Source: Mycolicibacterium iranicum
GTDB taxonomy: Bacteria > Actinomycetota > Actinomycetes > Mycobacteriales > Mycobacteriaceae
Assembly (NCBI RefSeq): GCF_002101705.1
Contig: NZ_LQPC01000029.1
Location: 1-64,000 of the forward strand
DNA: 64,000 nt
Direction: 5' to 3'
The stretch's first letter is position 1. Each line of letters begins with the position of its first letter. The notes beneath the pieces were generated by a model that worked only from the letters and a program-made list of their open reading frames with translations, was not told the origin of the DNA and did not search any database. Made by a program: the position numbers and the translations under genes. Of this stretch, positions 22,363-30,478 are shown piece by piece.

Positions 22363-23132
22363 GAGGCGGGCGCGGGCTGCGGGGCGGGTGCGGGCGGAGC
22401 AGCTTCGAGGCCGGGCACGTCGCCGACGATCTCCTTGATCTTGGCGACCAACGCATCGGGCGTGCTGTATTGGTAGTCCTCGCCGTTGATCCGGATCGTG
22501 GGCGTCGACTGGATTCCCGTCGCCGCGGCCAGACCGCTGACCATGTCGACGTAGGTGCCGTTGTTGATGCAGTCGGGCACCGCGCCTGCCGCACCGGACT
22601 GGCGGGCCACCTCGACAAGGCGAGCGTTGTCGGGGTAGGTGGAGCCGGTCTCGCCGGGCTGCTGAGCATAGAGCGCGGCATGGAAACGGCGGAAGGCGTC
22701 CGTGGATTCGTCGGCGACGCAGTAGGCCGCAGCACCGGCGCGTGCCGGGTAGTTCTGGTTCTGCGGCCGGTCCAGAATGGCCACCATGTAGTAGTCGGCC
22801 GCGATCGCGCCTGCGTCGACGAGCTTGTTGATGGTGGGGCCGAACTGCTGCTCGAAGGCGCCGCAGTGCGGGCACAGGAAGTCCTCGTACATGCTCACGA
22901 CGGCCTTGGGCTCGTCGGTGCCTTCCTTCTTGATCAGGCTGGCCGACTCCACCCGGATCGCGCGCGACTCGCCCGCGGTGGGCTTGTCGTCGGCTGACAG
23001 CACGATGTAGAGCACCAAGGTGACCGCGAAGATGACGACGACGGCGGTCAGACCGATCTGGACGAGCATGTTGCGCTTACGGTCTGCTGCCTTCAGGTCG
23101 TAGCGCGCGTTCTTCTTGGGTTTGGTGGCCAC
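22359..23132 (-). CDS. DsbA-like membrane-anchored thiol oxidase
   Basis: Thioredoxin-fold protein of 257 aa that introduces disulfide bonds into exported proteins. A basic N-terminus rich in Lys/Arg precedes one transmembrane anchor (about residues 25-47), and the rest is outside the membrane. The active site CPHC occurs in YEDFLCPHCGAFEQQFG (about residue 90), with the cis-Pro region STPTIRINGEDY near residue 215. The C-terminus is Ala/Pro rich. It is translationally coupled to the VKOR gene, and the pair forms the mycobacterial oxidative-folding system (compare Rv2969c/Rv2968c). Confidence 0.92.
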   Translation of the reverse strand: MATKPKKNARYDLKAADRKRNMLVQIGLTAVVVIFAVTLVLYIVLSADDKPTAGESRAIRVESASLIKKEGTDEPKAVVSMYEDFLCPHCGAFEQQFGPTINKLVDAGAIAADYYMVAILDRPQNQNYPARAGAAAYCVADESTDAFRRFHAALYAQQPGETGSTYPDNARLVEVARQSGAAGAVPDCINNGTYVDMVSGLAAATGIQSTPTIRINGEDYQYSTPDALVAKIKEIVGDVPGLEAAPPAPAPQPAPAS

Positions 23133-23164
23133 GGGTCACAGAGTACCGGCGTCACACAGCGGGG

Positions 23165-24280
23165 TTAGCCGACGCGCGTCAGATGTGCGCGGATTGCGGA
23201 GATGAAGTCGGCGGTGGCGGTCGCGCTGTCCCCGCCGAGGGCGAAGAAATTGGCGAAGCCGTGAACGACGGTGCCGTATTCGCGGTAGTCGACGGGCGTG
23301 CCCGCCGCGCGCAAGGCGTCTGCGTACTGCCGGCCCTCGTCGCGCAATGGGTCGAAGCCCGCGGTGATGATCAGCGCCGGTGACAAGCCGGACAGGTCAT
23401 CGGCGTGCATCGGCGACACCCGCGCATCATCGGCGCCGATTCCGGTGCCGTCGAGGTGGGTGGCCTTGAACCACTCGATGTCGCGTCTGGTCAGGAAGAA
23501 CCCGTTGGCGAACAGCGTCATGGAGCGGGTCTGCGCGGCGGCGTTCGTTCCCGGGTAGATCAGGACCTGCAGCGCCGGCAGCGGCGCTCTGTCGTCGCGC
23601 GCCCGCTGTGTGACCAGCGCCGACAGGTTGCCGCCCGCGCTGTCACCGCCGACCGCGACGCGTGCCGGGTCGGCGCCGAGCGCGGCCGCGTTTTGGAGGG
23701 CCCAGAGGTAGGCGGTGTACGCGTCGTCGCATCCCGCGGGCGCCTTGTGTTCGGGCGCGAGGCGGTAGTCGACGGACAGGACGTGCAGGCGGGCGCTCCG
23801 ACAGATCTCGCGGCACAGGTCGTCGTGGGTTTCAATGCTGCCCATCGCGTGACCGCCGCCGTGGAAGAAGACTAGGAGCGGGGCGTCCGGGTACTCCGTG
23901 CGATAGTGACGGGCGGCGATCGGCCCTGCCGGACCGGGAATGGTGAGATCCGTCACCGACGCCACCGGGATGTGCTGTTTGAAACTGGCCGACAAGAGCT
24001 CCAACTGGGCTCGCGCGGTGACGATGTCGTCGTCGCCGACGAGTCCGTCGAGGCCGAGCGCACGCTGGCCGGCCAGCATGAGATGGAGGGTGGGGTCCAG
24101 AGTATTGCCGTCCACCGTGATCGACCGTCCGCCGAGCATCAGCCGCTTCACGGCATCCGGGATGCGGGGCAGCCCGCGCAGGGTCACACCGGCGGCCTTG
24201 GTGGCAGCCTTTTCGGCCCTGCTCACCGAGCGGCGGGCAGGTGCGGCCGCAGGCAGGCGCGGGGTGGCGATATCGGTCAT
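23165..24280 (-). CDS. lipN: alpha/beta-hydrolase esterase/lipase, LipN-like
   Basis: Hormone-sensitive-lipase-type esterase of 371 aa. The oxyanion motif FFHGGGHAMGS (about residue 136) and nucleophile elbow GDSAGGN (about residue 210) are visible. The catalytic Asp region DPLRDEG and the C-terminal His in GTVVHGFANF complete the Ser-Asp-His triad. No signal peptide is evident, so it is probably cytoplasmic. In M. tuberculosis gene order the counterpart between the DsbA homologue and the aldo/keto reductase is Rv2970c (LipN), a short-chain esterase. The gene symbol rests on that synteny and on family features. It is divergent from the aldo/keto reductase gene. Confidence 0.8.
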   Translation of the reverse strand: MTDIATPRLPAAAPARRSVSRAEKAATKAAGVTLRGLPRIPDAVKRLMLGGRSITVDGNTLDPTLHLMLAGQRALGLDGLVGDDDIVTARAQLELLSASFKQHIPVASVTDLTIPGPAGPIAARHYRTEYPDAPLLVFFHGGGHAMGSIETHDDLCREICRSARLHVLSVDYRLAPEHKAPAGCDDAYTAYLWALQNAAALGADPARVAVGGDSAGGNLSALVTQRARDDRAPLPALQVLIYPGTNAAAQTRSMTLFANGFFLTRRDIEWFKATHLDGTGIGADDARVSPMHADDLSGLSPALIITAGFDPLRDEGRQYADALRAAGTPVDYREYGTVVHGFANFFALGGDSATATADFISAIRAHLTRVG

Positions 24281-24427
24281 GGCAACTCCTGATGGTGGTC
24301 GTCACCGCGAATTCGGCGTCAGCCTACGGCGTGGTGTACCCGATTGGGCATGCCAGGCCGGTATAGGGAGACACAGTCGACGGCAATATAGTCGTCGCCA
24401 GCAATCCACTTCAGAAAAGAAGGTGAC

Positions 24428-25267
24428 ATGACGTCGGCGGCTTCGATCCCCACCGTCACACTCAACGACGACAACACCATGCCCGTCATCGGCCTCGGTG
24501 TGGGCGAGTTGTCGGACGCCGAAACCGAGCGGTCGGTGCTGGCTGCGTTGGAGGCGGGCTATCGGCTCATCGACACTGCCGCGGTATACGGCAATGAGGC
24601 CGCTGTGGGTCGTGCCGTCGCCGCATCGGGCGTGCCGCGCGAGGACTTGTTCATCACGACCAAGCTCGCGACCGCCGAGCAGGGTTTCCAGTCGTCGCAG
24701 GACGCCATCAAAGCCAGCCTGGAACGCCTCGGCCTCGACTATGTGGACCTATACCTGATTCACTGGCCCGCCGAGTCCGAGGGCAAGCACATCGACAGCT
24801 GGGGTGGACTCATGAAGTCCAAGGAGGTCGGGCTCGCTCGCTCCATCGGTGTCTGCAATTTCAACGAACATCATCTCGACGACCTGATCTCCCTGTCGTT
24901 CTTCACGCCTGCGGTCAACCAGATCGAGTTGCACCCGCTGCTCAACCAGGTAGAACTGCGGGCGGTCAACGCCGAGCACGGCATCGCGACCGAGGCGTAC
25001 GGCCCGCTGGGCGTCGGCGCCCTTCTCGACAATGCCGCGGTCACCTCAGTCGCAGAGGCGCACGGCAAGACCCCGGCGCAGGTGCTGATCCGCTGGAGCG
25101 TTCAGTTGGGCAACATCGTCATCCCGCGCTCCTCGTCGCCGGAACGCATCGCGTCGAACCTCGACGTGTTCGGGTTCGAACTCACCGACGATCAGATGTC
25201 GACCCTCAACGGGCTCAGCGACGGCACCCGGTTCCGCCCGGATCCCGAAACCTATACGGGCCCCTGA
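24428..25267 (+). CDS. aldo/keto reductase
   Basis: NADPH-dependent aldo/keto reductase of 279 aa. The TIM-barrel family signatures are clear: [23 protein letters not shown] at the N-terminus, [15 protein letters not shown] with catalytic Asp and Tyr, the catalytic Lys in FITTKLA, the HW pair in [10 protein letters not shown], and the NADPH-binding [10 protein letters not shown] near the C-terminus. The ATG start has a strong GAAGG site five bases upstream. The M. tuberculosis counterpart (Rv2971) reduces small dicarbonyls such as methylglyoxal-type compounds. Downstream begins the accessory copper/DyP island, with a palindrome ten bases after the stop. Confidence 0.92.
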   Translation: MTSAASIPTVTLNDDNTMPVIGLGVGELSDAETERSVLAALEAGYRLIDTAAVYGNEAAVGRAVAASGVPREDLFITTKLATAEQGFQSSQDAIKASLERLGLDYVDLYLIHWPAESEGKHIDSWGGLMKSKEVGLARSIGVCNFNEHHLDDLISLSFFTPAVNQIELHPLLNQVELRAVNAEHGIATEAYGPLGVGALLDNAAVTSVAEAHGKTPAQVLIRWSVQLGNIVIPRSSSPERIASNLDVFGFELTDDQMSTLNGLSDGTRFRPDPETYTGP

Positions 25268-25276
25268 CGAAGGCTC

Positions 25277-25293
25277 TACTAGGTGATGTAGTA
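25277..25293. promoter_or_regulatory. TACTA-N7-TAGTA palindrome upstream of the copper/DyP operon
   Basis: The inverted repeat TACTA-GGTGATG-TAGTA ends 21 bases before the first start codon of the island operon. One half reads TGTAGTA, as in BlaI/CopY-family operators, but the spacing is one base longer than the symmetric version. Binding by a metal- or redox-responsive repressor is inferred. No repressor gene is adjacent. Confidence 0.35.
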
Positions 25294-25314
25294 CTTCGGC
25301 GGTAAGGTTCGCCC

Positions 25315-25851
25315 ATGCGTACGCCGAAGGCGCGGGCCGGTTGGGCTCGCGGCGCCCTGGTCGGGGCATCTTCGGCTGTCATGACTGTCGGCGCGCACGC
25401 CGGAGCAGGGGCCGGTTTGCCCCACGGAAGCGCGCTTGTTCTGACCCTGCTGCTGTGCGCCACCATCGGAGCCCTGGCCGGCAGCATCCGCGTCGAGGGG
25501 CGGGCGGCCCGCTGGGTAGCGACCACCGCGGCTCTCGGCGCCGCACAATTTCTCGGGCATATGACGCTTTCGGTCGCCGGTCATCACCCGGGCGGCTTTG
25601 AGGCGGTACCCGCACCGTCGATGATCGCGGCCCACGCGGTCGCGGCGGTGATTCTCGGGTTGGCAATCTCGGCGGCCGAATACCTCTACATCGTCTGCTC
25701 GTCGGTGCTGTGCTGGCTGCGCCTGTTCGCAGGTCACACGCCACGGCCCGTGCCCCGCGTTCGGCGTCGCGCCACCAAAGTCGTTGCCGTACGGCCGGTT
25801 CTGGTCACCGGGCTGGGGATGCGCGCTCCCCCGTCCGCCCTCGCCGTCTGA
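25315..25851 (+). CDS. hypothetical His-containing integral membrane protein
   Basis: A 178-aa protein I do not recognise. It has four or five hydrophobic segments (about residues 13-35, 40-60, 68-84, 98-122 and 120-140) and a basic, Pro/Arg-rich cytoplasmic tail. Histidines recur at segment ends (GAHAG, LPHGS, GHMTLSVAGHHPGG, AAHAV), and two cysteines lie in the last helix (YIVCSSVLCW). It is the first gene of the run leading into the PepSY, PCu(A)C and DyP genes, separated from the PepSY gene by a 133-bp pyrimidine-rich spacer. Position and His content suggest a metal-related membrane role, but this is inference. The ATG start follows a GGTAAGG site. Confidence 0.7.
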   Translation: MRTPKARAGWARGALVGASSAVMTVGAHAGAGAGLPHGSALVLTLLLCATIGALAGSIRVEGRAARWVATTAALGAAQFLGHMTLSVAGHHPGGFEAVPAPSMIAAHAVAAVILGLAISAAEYLYIVCSSVLCWLRLFAGHTPRPVPRVRRRATKVVAVRPVLVTGLGMRAPPSALAV

Positions 25852-25984
25852 CGGTCTCCTTCCTCCTTTCCAGTCTTTTTCGCATTCCTTTTGCGCCGCC
25901 GCGATCCGCGGTTGGCGAATGCTGCCGTAGCGCCTCTGTGCGCCGACGGCGACCCTGCGTCGCAACGACCGACAAGGCCCCTAC

Positions 25985-27406
25985 ATGACCATTCCTGATG
26001 ACACCCTCGAACCCACTTCCACTACCCAACCACCCCAAGCGATTCCGCCGCACCGCTGGCGAGCGCTCGTCGTCCGACTTCATTTCTATGCCGGGGTTCT
26101 CGTGGGCCCGTTCCTCGTCGTCGCCGCTCTCACCGGTGGCGCGTATGCCCTGGCGCCGACCCTCGAGAAGTTCGTCTATCGCGATGTTTTGACAGTCGAG
26201 GCGGCGGACCGACCGCTGCCCTTGGCGGACCAGGTAGCCGCAGCGCAGTCGGCTCACCCCGGGTTGGCGATGACCGGTTTGCGCCCACCGTCAGCACCGG
26301 ACGAGTCCACCCGCGTCTACTTCGCCGATCCCGAACTCGGCGAGGACCTTCTGCGCGCGGTGTTCGTTGACCCCTACACCGGAAGGGTTCTCGGTGATGA
26401 GAACACCTGGCTGGGGTATCTGCCGCTGAGCACGTGGTTGGACGGTTTGCACCGCCACCTCAACCTCGGGGAGCCCGGCCGGATCTACAGCGAGATCGCG
26501 GCATCCTGGCTGTGGGTGGTCGCCCTGGGCGGCCTGTACCTGTGGCTCGTCAAGACTGCCGGTGACCGCCGCCGGGGCCGCAGCGGCCGCATCCTGTCGG
26601 TGGATCGCTCGGTCTCGGGAAGGTCACGCACCCTGAACTGGCACGGGGCTACCGGAGTCTGGCTGCTCGCAGGGTTGCTATTCCTGTCCGCCACCGGGAT
26701 CACCTGGTCCACTTATGCCGGCGCACACGTGAGCGACATTCGTACAGCTTTCAATTGGCAACGGCCGCAATTAAATACGAATCTCCTCGCCGATGCGCAC
26801 GCCGGCCATGGCGGTCATGCGGCGGGGCACGAAGGGGCTGACCCGGCCACCGTGGACTACGCCGCGGTCCTCGACGCCGCTGATGTCGCGGGGGTGCGAC
26901 GCCCCGTCGAACTGACGTTGCCCTCCGAGCAGGGGCAAGGAATCACCGTGACCGAGATCGACAAGCCTTACCGGTGGACAACCAATTCTGCGTCGGTTGA
27001 TCCGACCGCAATGACGGTGACGGGCACAATCGACTATTGGCGTGATTACTCGCTGATAGCCAAGCTCGCCGACTGGGGCATCCGGGCCCATATGGGTTTC
27101 CTTTTCGGCCTGCTGAACCAAATTGTTCTCCTCGGGATCGCCGCCGGGCTGTTGACGGTCATCGTCCGCGGATATCGAATGTGGTGGCAACGCAGGCCGA
27201 CTCGCGGCTCGCGCTGGGCGGTCGGCAGGCCGCCCGTACGTGGCGGCATGCGACGACTCTCCCCCCTCGCGATCGGTGTTGTCGCCGTGGCCGCGGTGGC
27301 CGTCGGATGGTTCCTGCCACTACTGGGCCTCTCGCTGCTGGGTTTCCTCGTCGTCGACGTCGTTGTCGGAGCGCTGAAGCGCCGAAAGGCGGGATCCGAT
27401 GTCTGA
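25985..27406 (+). CDS. PepSY-associated transmembrane protein
   Basis: Membrane protein of 473 aa with the PepSY-TM layout. The first helix begins RLHFYAGVLVGPFLVVAALTG near residue 28, with the characteristic H-Y/W pair. A second His pair lies in WLDGLHRHLNLGEPGRIYSE before helix 2, then WHGATGVWLLAG and a final cluster ending in LGLSLLGFLVVDVVVG. An extracytoplasmic loop near residues 270-285 is His/Gly rich (DAHAGHGGHAAGHEGAD). Members of this family are suspected membrane reductases or uptake helpers for iron and copper. It overlaps the PCu(A)C gene by eight bases, so the two are probably made together. A role in reducing Cu(II) or Fe(III) for its partners is inference. Confidence 0.88.
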   Translation: MTIPDDTLEPTSTTQPPQAIPPHRWRALVVRLHFYAGVLVGPFLVVAALTGGAYALAPTLEKFVYRDVLTVEAADRPLPLADQVAAAQSAHPGLAMTGLRPPSAPDESTRVYFADPELGEDLLRAVFVDPYTGRVLGDENTWLGYLPLSTWLDGLHRHLNLGEPGRIYSEIAASWLWVVALGGLYLWLVKTAGDRRRGRSGRILSVDRSVSGRSRTLNWHGATGVWLLAGLLFLSATGITWSTYAGAHVSDIRTAFNWQRPQLNTNLLADAHAGHGGHAAGHEGADPATVDYAAVLDAADVAGVRRPVELTLPSEQGQGITVTEIDKPYRWTTNSASVDPTAMTVTGTIDYWRDYSLIAKLADWGIRAHMGFLFGLLNQIVLLGIAAGLLTVIVRGYRMWWQRRPTRGSRWAVGRPPVRGGMRRLSPLAIGVVAVAAVAVGWFLPLLGLSLLGFLVVDVVVGALKRRKAGSDV

Positions 27407-27899
27407 CCGGAGGATCACGGCGCTGCTGGCAATCGCGGCCGTATTGGCGTCGGGGTGTGCGTCGCCGGAAACCCCTGAAGCGTCTCCGATGGCGTCGGCG
27501 GTGGCCTTCGAGGATCCGTGGGCCCGTGCCGCGGAAATGGGAATGACGGCGGTGTTCGGAACGCTCGCCAACACAGGTGACCGCGATGTGCGCCTTGTCG
27601 GCGGCGACTCCCCCGCAGCAGGTCACGTCGAGATTCACGAGATCGCCACCGACAACGGTGCCAGTGTGATGCGGCCCAAAGAGGGAGGAATCATGATCGC
27701 CGCAGGCGGCACACACGAACTGGCGCCTGGCGGTGATCACCTCATGTTGATGGATCTCAGGCAAGCGTTGCAGCCGGGAACTGACGTCGCGGTGACCCTG
27801 ACGTTCGAAGACGGCTCGACGCTTCCCGTCAACGCCCAGGTTCGCGACTTCGCCGGAGGAAACGAGGAATACTCCCCCGGCGGGCACCAACATGGCTGA
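27399..27899 (+). CDS. PCu(A)C family copper chaperone lipoprotein
   Basis: Periplasm-side copper(I) chaperone of 166 aa. The N-terminus is a lipoprotein signal with lipobox LASGC (Cys at about residue 23), so it is anchored to the outer face of the membrane. The PCu(A)C domain shows the conserved His/Met ligand pattern: AGHVEIHE, then M in SVMRPKEGGIM, then THELAPGGDHLMLMDL. The protein ends in HQHG, adding more possible ligands. In other bacteria such proteins deliver copper to cytochrome oxidase or cuproenzymes. It overlaps its PepSY and DyP neighbours by eight bases on each side, tight coupling that supports a joint function. Confidence 0.92.
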   Translation: MSDRRITALLAIAAVLASGCASPETPEASPMASAVAFEDPWARAAEMGMTAVFGTLANTGDRDVRLVGGDSPAAGHVEIHEIATDNGASVMRPKEGGIMIAAGGTHELAPGGDHLMLMDLRQALQPGTDVAVTLTFEDGSTLPVNAQVRDFAGGNEEYSPGGHQHG

Positions 27900-29088
27900 C
27901 CACCACTGGGCCGTGAGCCGGCGGCGCCTCTTCACCGGGGGCGCCGCCGTAGCGGCCGCAGCGACTCTGACCCGCTGTGCCACCGCCGAATCAGCTGGCA
28001 ATGTCACCGGTTTCGGATCGGAGATGGAACCGTTCCACGGCCCCCACCAATCGGGCATCGGCACGTCACCTCAGGCGCATGCATTGTTCGTCGCCGTCGA
28101 CCTGACACCCGGTCCGCGGGAACCGCGTGAGGCGTTGACGGCCGTGCTGAAGCTGTGGAGTGCCGATGCGGCGAGACTGACTCAGGGTCGGCCGGCGCTT
28201 GCCGACACTGAACCCGAACTCGCGCACCGGCCCGCCCGGTTGACGATCACGGTGGGCATCGGGCCACACGTCTTCGATCGGATCGGCCTTCCACACCGCC
28301 GCCCGGAGTCCGTGGCGGACCTACCCGCCTTCGGCACTGACCGACTCGACCCGCGGTGGTCAGGGGGTGATCTTTTGCTGCAGATCTGTGCCGACGACGC
28401 GGTCGTCGTCGCTCACACGGCCCGCGTTCTGCTCAAGAACGTACGGACGTTGACGGCGGAGCGGTGGCGGCAGCGTGGCTTTCGGACCGCGCGTGGAGCC
28501 GACGGTTCGGGCGCGACGATGCGCAATCTGATGGGTCAGCTCGACGGCACCGCCAATCTGCGCGAGCCTGCAGAGCTCGAACGCCATGTGTGGGACGACG
28601 GGTCTCGGCAGCCATGGTTCGCCGGCGGTACGGTGCTGATACTGCGACGGATTCGCGCCGAACTCGACACCTGGGACGAACTCGACCGCACCAGCAAAGA
28701 ATTGACTGTAGGACGCCGCCTCGACACGGGGGCGCCGTTGACGGGCACCGACGAGTTCGACGAACCCGATCTGGCGGCCGCGAAGAACGGCATTCCGATC
28801 ATCCCGCCGAACTCGCATGTCGCACTGGCCCGGCACCGCTCCGAGGACGAGCGGTTTTTGCGGCGAGCGTACAACTATGACGACGCGCCGACCGGCACCG
28901 TCACCGAAGCCGGGCTGATCTTCGCGTCCTTTCAACGAGATCCGTTGCGGCAGTTCGTTCCGGTACAGCGGCGACTGGCAGAATCCGACGCACTGAACCC
29001 GTGGATCACCACGATTGGGTCTGGGGTGTTCGCGATACTTCCCGGCGCAACCGAAGATGGCTATCTCGGCCAGACCCTTGTGGAGTGA
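27892..29088 (+). CDS. Tat-exported DyP-type peroxidase
   Basis: Haem peroxidase of the dye-decolorizing family, 398 aa, similar in layout to EfeB. The N-terminus has a twin-arginine signal (SRRRLFTGG followed by an Ala-rich stretch), so the folded haem protein is exported. The signature GXXDG is GQLDG at residues 215-219. A candidate proximal haem His lies in NSHVALARHRSEDERF (H309 or H315), and the C-terminal FASFQRDP segment is typical. It is the last gene of the operon and stops three bases before the convergent stop of a secreted Pro-rich gene. In EfeUOB-type systems such peroxidases act with iron uptake. Here it is paired with copper-type partners instead. Confidence 0.93.
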   Translation: MADHHWAVSRRRLFTGGAAVAAAATLTRCATAESAGNVTGFGSEMEPFHGPHQSGIGTSPQAHALFVAVDLTPGPREPREALTAVLKLWSADAARLTQGRPALADTEPELAHRPARLTITVGIGPHVFDRIGLPHRRPESVADLPAFGTDRLDPRWSGGDLLLQICADDAVVVAHTARVLLKNVRTLTAERWRQRGFRTARGADGSGATMRNLMGQLDGTANLREPAELERHVWDDGSRQPWFAGGTVLILRRIRAELDTWDELDRTSKELTVGRRLDTGAPLTGTDEFDEPDLAAAKNGIPIIPPNSHVALARHRSEDERFLRRAYNYDDAPTGTVTEAGLIFASFQRDPLRQFVPVQRRLAESDALNPWITTIGSGVFAILPGATEDGYLGQTLVE

Positions 29089-29091
29089 CCG

Positions 29092-29604
29092 TCACATGGT
29101 CGACGGCATGCCCGCGCCACCGGACATCGTGGGTGAGATCGACGGCGTCGCAATGGTGGGCGCCGTGATGACGGGCGGCGGCGCGATGGGAGGGGGTGCG
29201 ATCACCGGTGGCGGCGTGATGGGAGGCGGCGCGATCACCGGCGGCGGCGCGATGGGAGGCGGCGCGATCACCGGCGGCGGCGCCACAGGTGGCGGCGGAG
29301 GCGGCGGTGGCGCTGCGGCGGGCAGATAGGGGCTTCCCGCACACGCGGCATCGGCGGGGTTGGACATGCAACTCGGGTCGAGCGGGCCGGTAGGAGCGCT
29401 CGGCCCCGCAGGGACCGCGTAGGGACCGCCTTGGCACACCGGGTCGGTCGGCATAGAAATGCAGCGCGGATCGGACGGGCCCGTGGGGCCACCCGGATCC
29501 GGCGCAGCCGATGCCGGCGATCCGCCGATCGCCGCGACCATGGCGCCGAGCGCGAATGCCAGGACCGTCCGGGTCACCACACTTGTCATCGCCGTGCTAC
29601 CCAT
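29092..29604 (-). CDS. secreted Pro-rich four-cysteine protein (paralogue 1)
   Basis: Exported protein of 170 aa of unknown function. A signal peptide (to about residue 34, ending SPASAAP) is followed by a compact module with four cysteines: DPRCISMPTDPVCQGGPYA and DPSCMSNPADAACAGSPYL. The second half is almost pure Pro/Ala/Val/Ile, with an 11-residue repeat (APPPVIAPPPI) encoded by a 33-bp tandem repeat. The ATG at 29604 has AGGAG six bases upstream and is preferred over the TTG one codon earlier. The next gene upstream encodes a paralogue with the same cysteine module. Facing the DyP operon tail to tail, it may be a cell-wall-spanning or metal-related protein, but nothing in the sequence fixes this. 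Confidence 0.8.
   Translation of the reverse strand: MGSTAMTSVVTRTVLAFALGAMVAAIGGSPASAAPDPGGPTGPSDPRCISMPTDPVCQGGPYAVPAGPSAPTGPLDPSCMSNPADAACAGSPYLPAAAPPPPPPPPVAPPPVIAPPPIAPPPVIAPPPITPPPVIAPPPIAPPPVITAPTIATPSISPTMSGGAGMPSTM
29186..29284 (+). repeat. 33-bp tandem repeat, three units
   Basis: Three near-identical 33-bp units, each beginning ATGGGAGG, lie at 29186-29218, 29219-29251 and 29252-29284. They encode, on the minus strand, the APPPVIAPPPI repeat of the secreted protein, and the frame is kept. Such in-frame repeats can vary in number between strains. Confidence 0.85.
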
Positions 29605-29669
29605 CAAGGACTCCTCTTCTGCACATCTGAGGAACGAGAACGAGATCCGTTCGGTTGCCCCCGTTAGAA

Positions 29670-30314
29670 TTACGCGTGGCCGGGCGGGCCGCCCATGTGT
29701 CCGCCCATGCCCCCCATGCCCATGTGTCCGCCCATCCCTCCCATGCCCATGTGTCCGCCGATGCCGTGCATACCGGTACCCATGTGCAATCCCGCACCCA
29801 TCCCGCCCGGCACCCCGATATGCATACCGCCCAGTCCGCCGAAAGGCGATACCGGCGGCGGAGAGATGGGTGCCATCGGAGGCGGAGCGATCGGCGGGTG
29901 AGCCGGCGGAGCGACCGGCGGTGGAGCCACCGGAGGATGGGCCGGCGGAGCGACAGCCGGCGGCGCCACCGGTGGTGGTGACGCCTGAGGAACTGCTGGT
30001 GGCGGTGGCGGCAGGTACGGACTACCGACACATGCAGCATCTGCTGGGTTGGTCATGCACCCAGGGTCCAAGGGGCCGGTGGGCAGCGGAGGCACACCGG
30101 GCGACGGCACCGCCGGCGGCGCATAGGGGCCGCCGTGGCACACCGGGTCGGTCGGCATCGTGATGCAGCGCGGATCACCCGGGCCAGTTGGAGCGCCGGA
30201 ATCGGGCGACGCGGCTGCGGGCGCAGCCAGGGCCGCCGCCACGATTCCGGTCAGCGCCACAGCAACCAGTGTTCTCGTCACCGAGCCGGCTGCCGCCGAC
30301 GCCTTCGTGTTCAT
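29670..30314 (-). CDS. secreted Pro-rich four-cysteine protein with Met/His/Gly tail (paralogue 2)
   Basis: Exported 214-aa protein of unknown function. A signal peptide runs to about residue 36 (ALAAPAAAS). The four-cysteine module matches paralogue 1: DPRCITMPTDPVCHGGPYA and DPGCMTNPADAACVGSPYL. A Pro/Ala/His-rich stretch follows, and the last 55 residues are Gly/Met/His rich with a nine-residue repeat HMGMGGMGG. Dense Met and His outside the membrane is a usual way to bind copper(I), and the gene lies beside the PCu(A)C/DyP operon. A copper-buffering role is my inference. The ATG start follows a GGGGTGGTGG site. The upstream 160 bp are AT-rich for this genome and probably carry the promoter for both paralogues. 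Confidence 0.8.
   Translation of the reverse strand: MNTKASAAAGSVTRTLVAVALTGIVAAALAAPAAASPDSGAPTGPGDPRCITMPTDPVCHGGPYAPPAVPSPGVPPLPTGPLDPGCMTNPADAACVGSPYLPPPPPAVPQASPPPVAPPAVAPPAHPPVAPPPVAPPAHPPIAPPPMAPISPPPVSPFGGLGGMHIGVPGGMGAGLHMGTGMHGIGGHMGMGGMGGHMGMGGMGGHMGGPPGHA
29694..29763 (+). repeat. 27-bp tandem repeat in the Met/His tail
   Basis: Units starting CATGTGTCCG at 29694, 29721 and 29748 (the last partial) encode HMGMGGMGG on the minus strand. They are in frame and coding. Confidence 0.8.
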
Positions 30315-30478
30315 CCACCACCCCTCAGGGGCACCCCGAACCTGCCCCGGAGATTTGCTGCACTCAGTAATACATTCTCATAGTTGCACGTAATGGGCAG
30401 GAAAGAAATTACAGATTTATGATCAGGAATTAGCTAAGGGCGTCAATATCCTCGTGCCGACAGCGCACACATCGGCCC

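Noticed and set aside
22363..22875. N-terminal extension of the VKOR gene to a start at 22875
   Set aside because: It lies fully inside the dsbA-like gene in another frame and encodes an Arg/His-rich sequence without family similarity. ATG 22362 has the ATGA coupling.
25852..25984. Possible regulatory uORF in the pyrimidine-rich spacer before the PepSY gene
   Set aside because: No short frame with a start, ribosome-binding site and Cys/His content could be supported. Left as an untranslated spacer.
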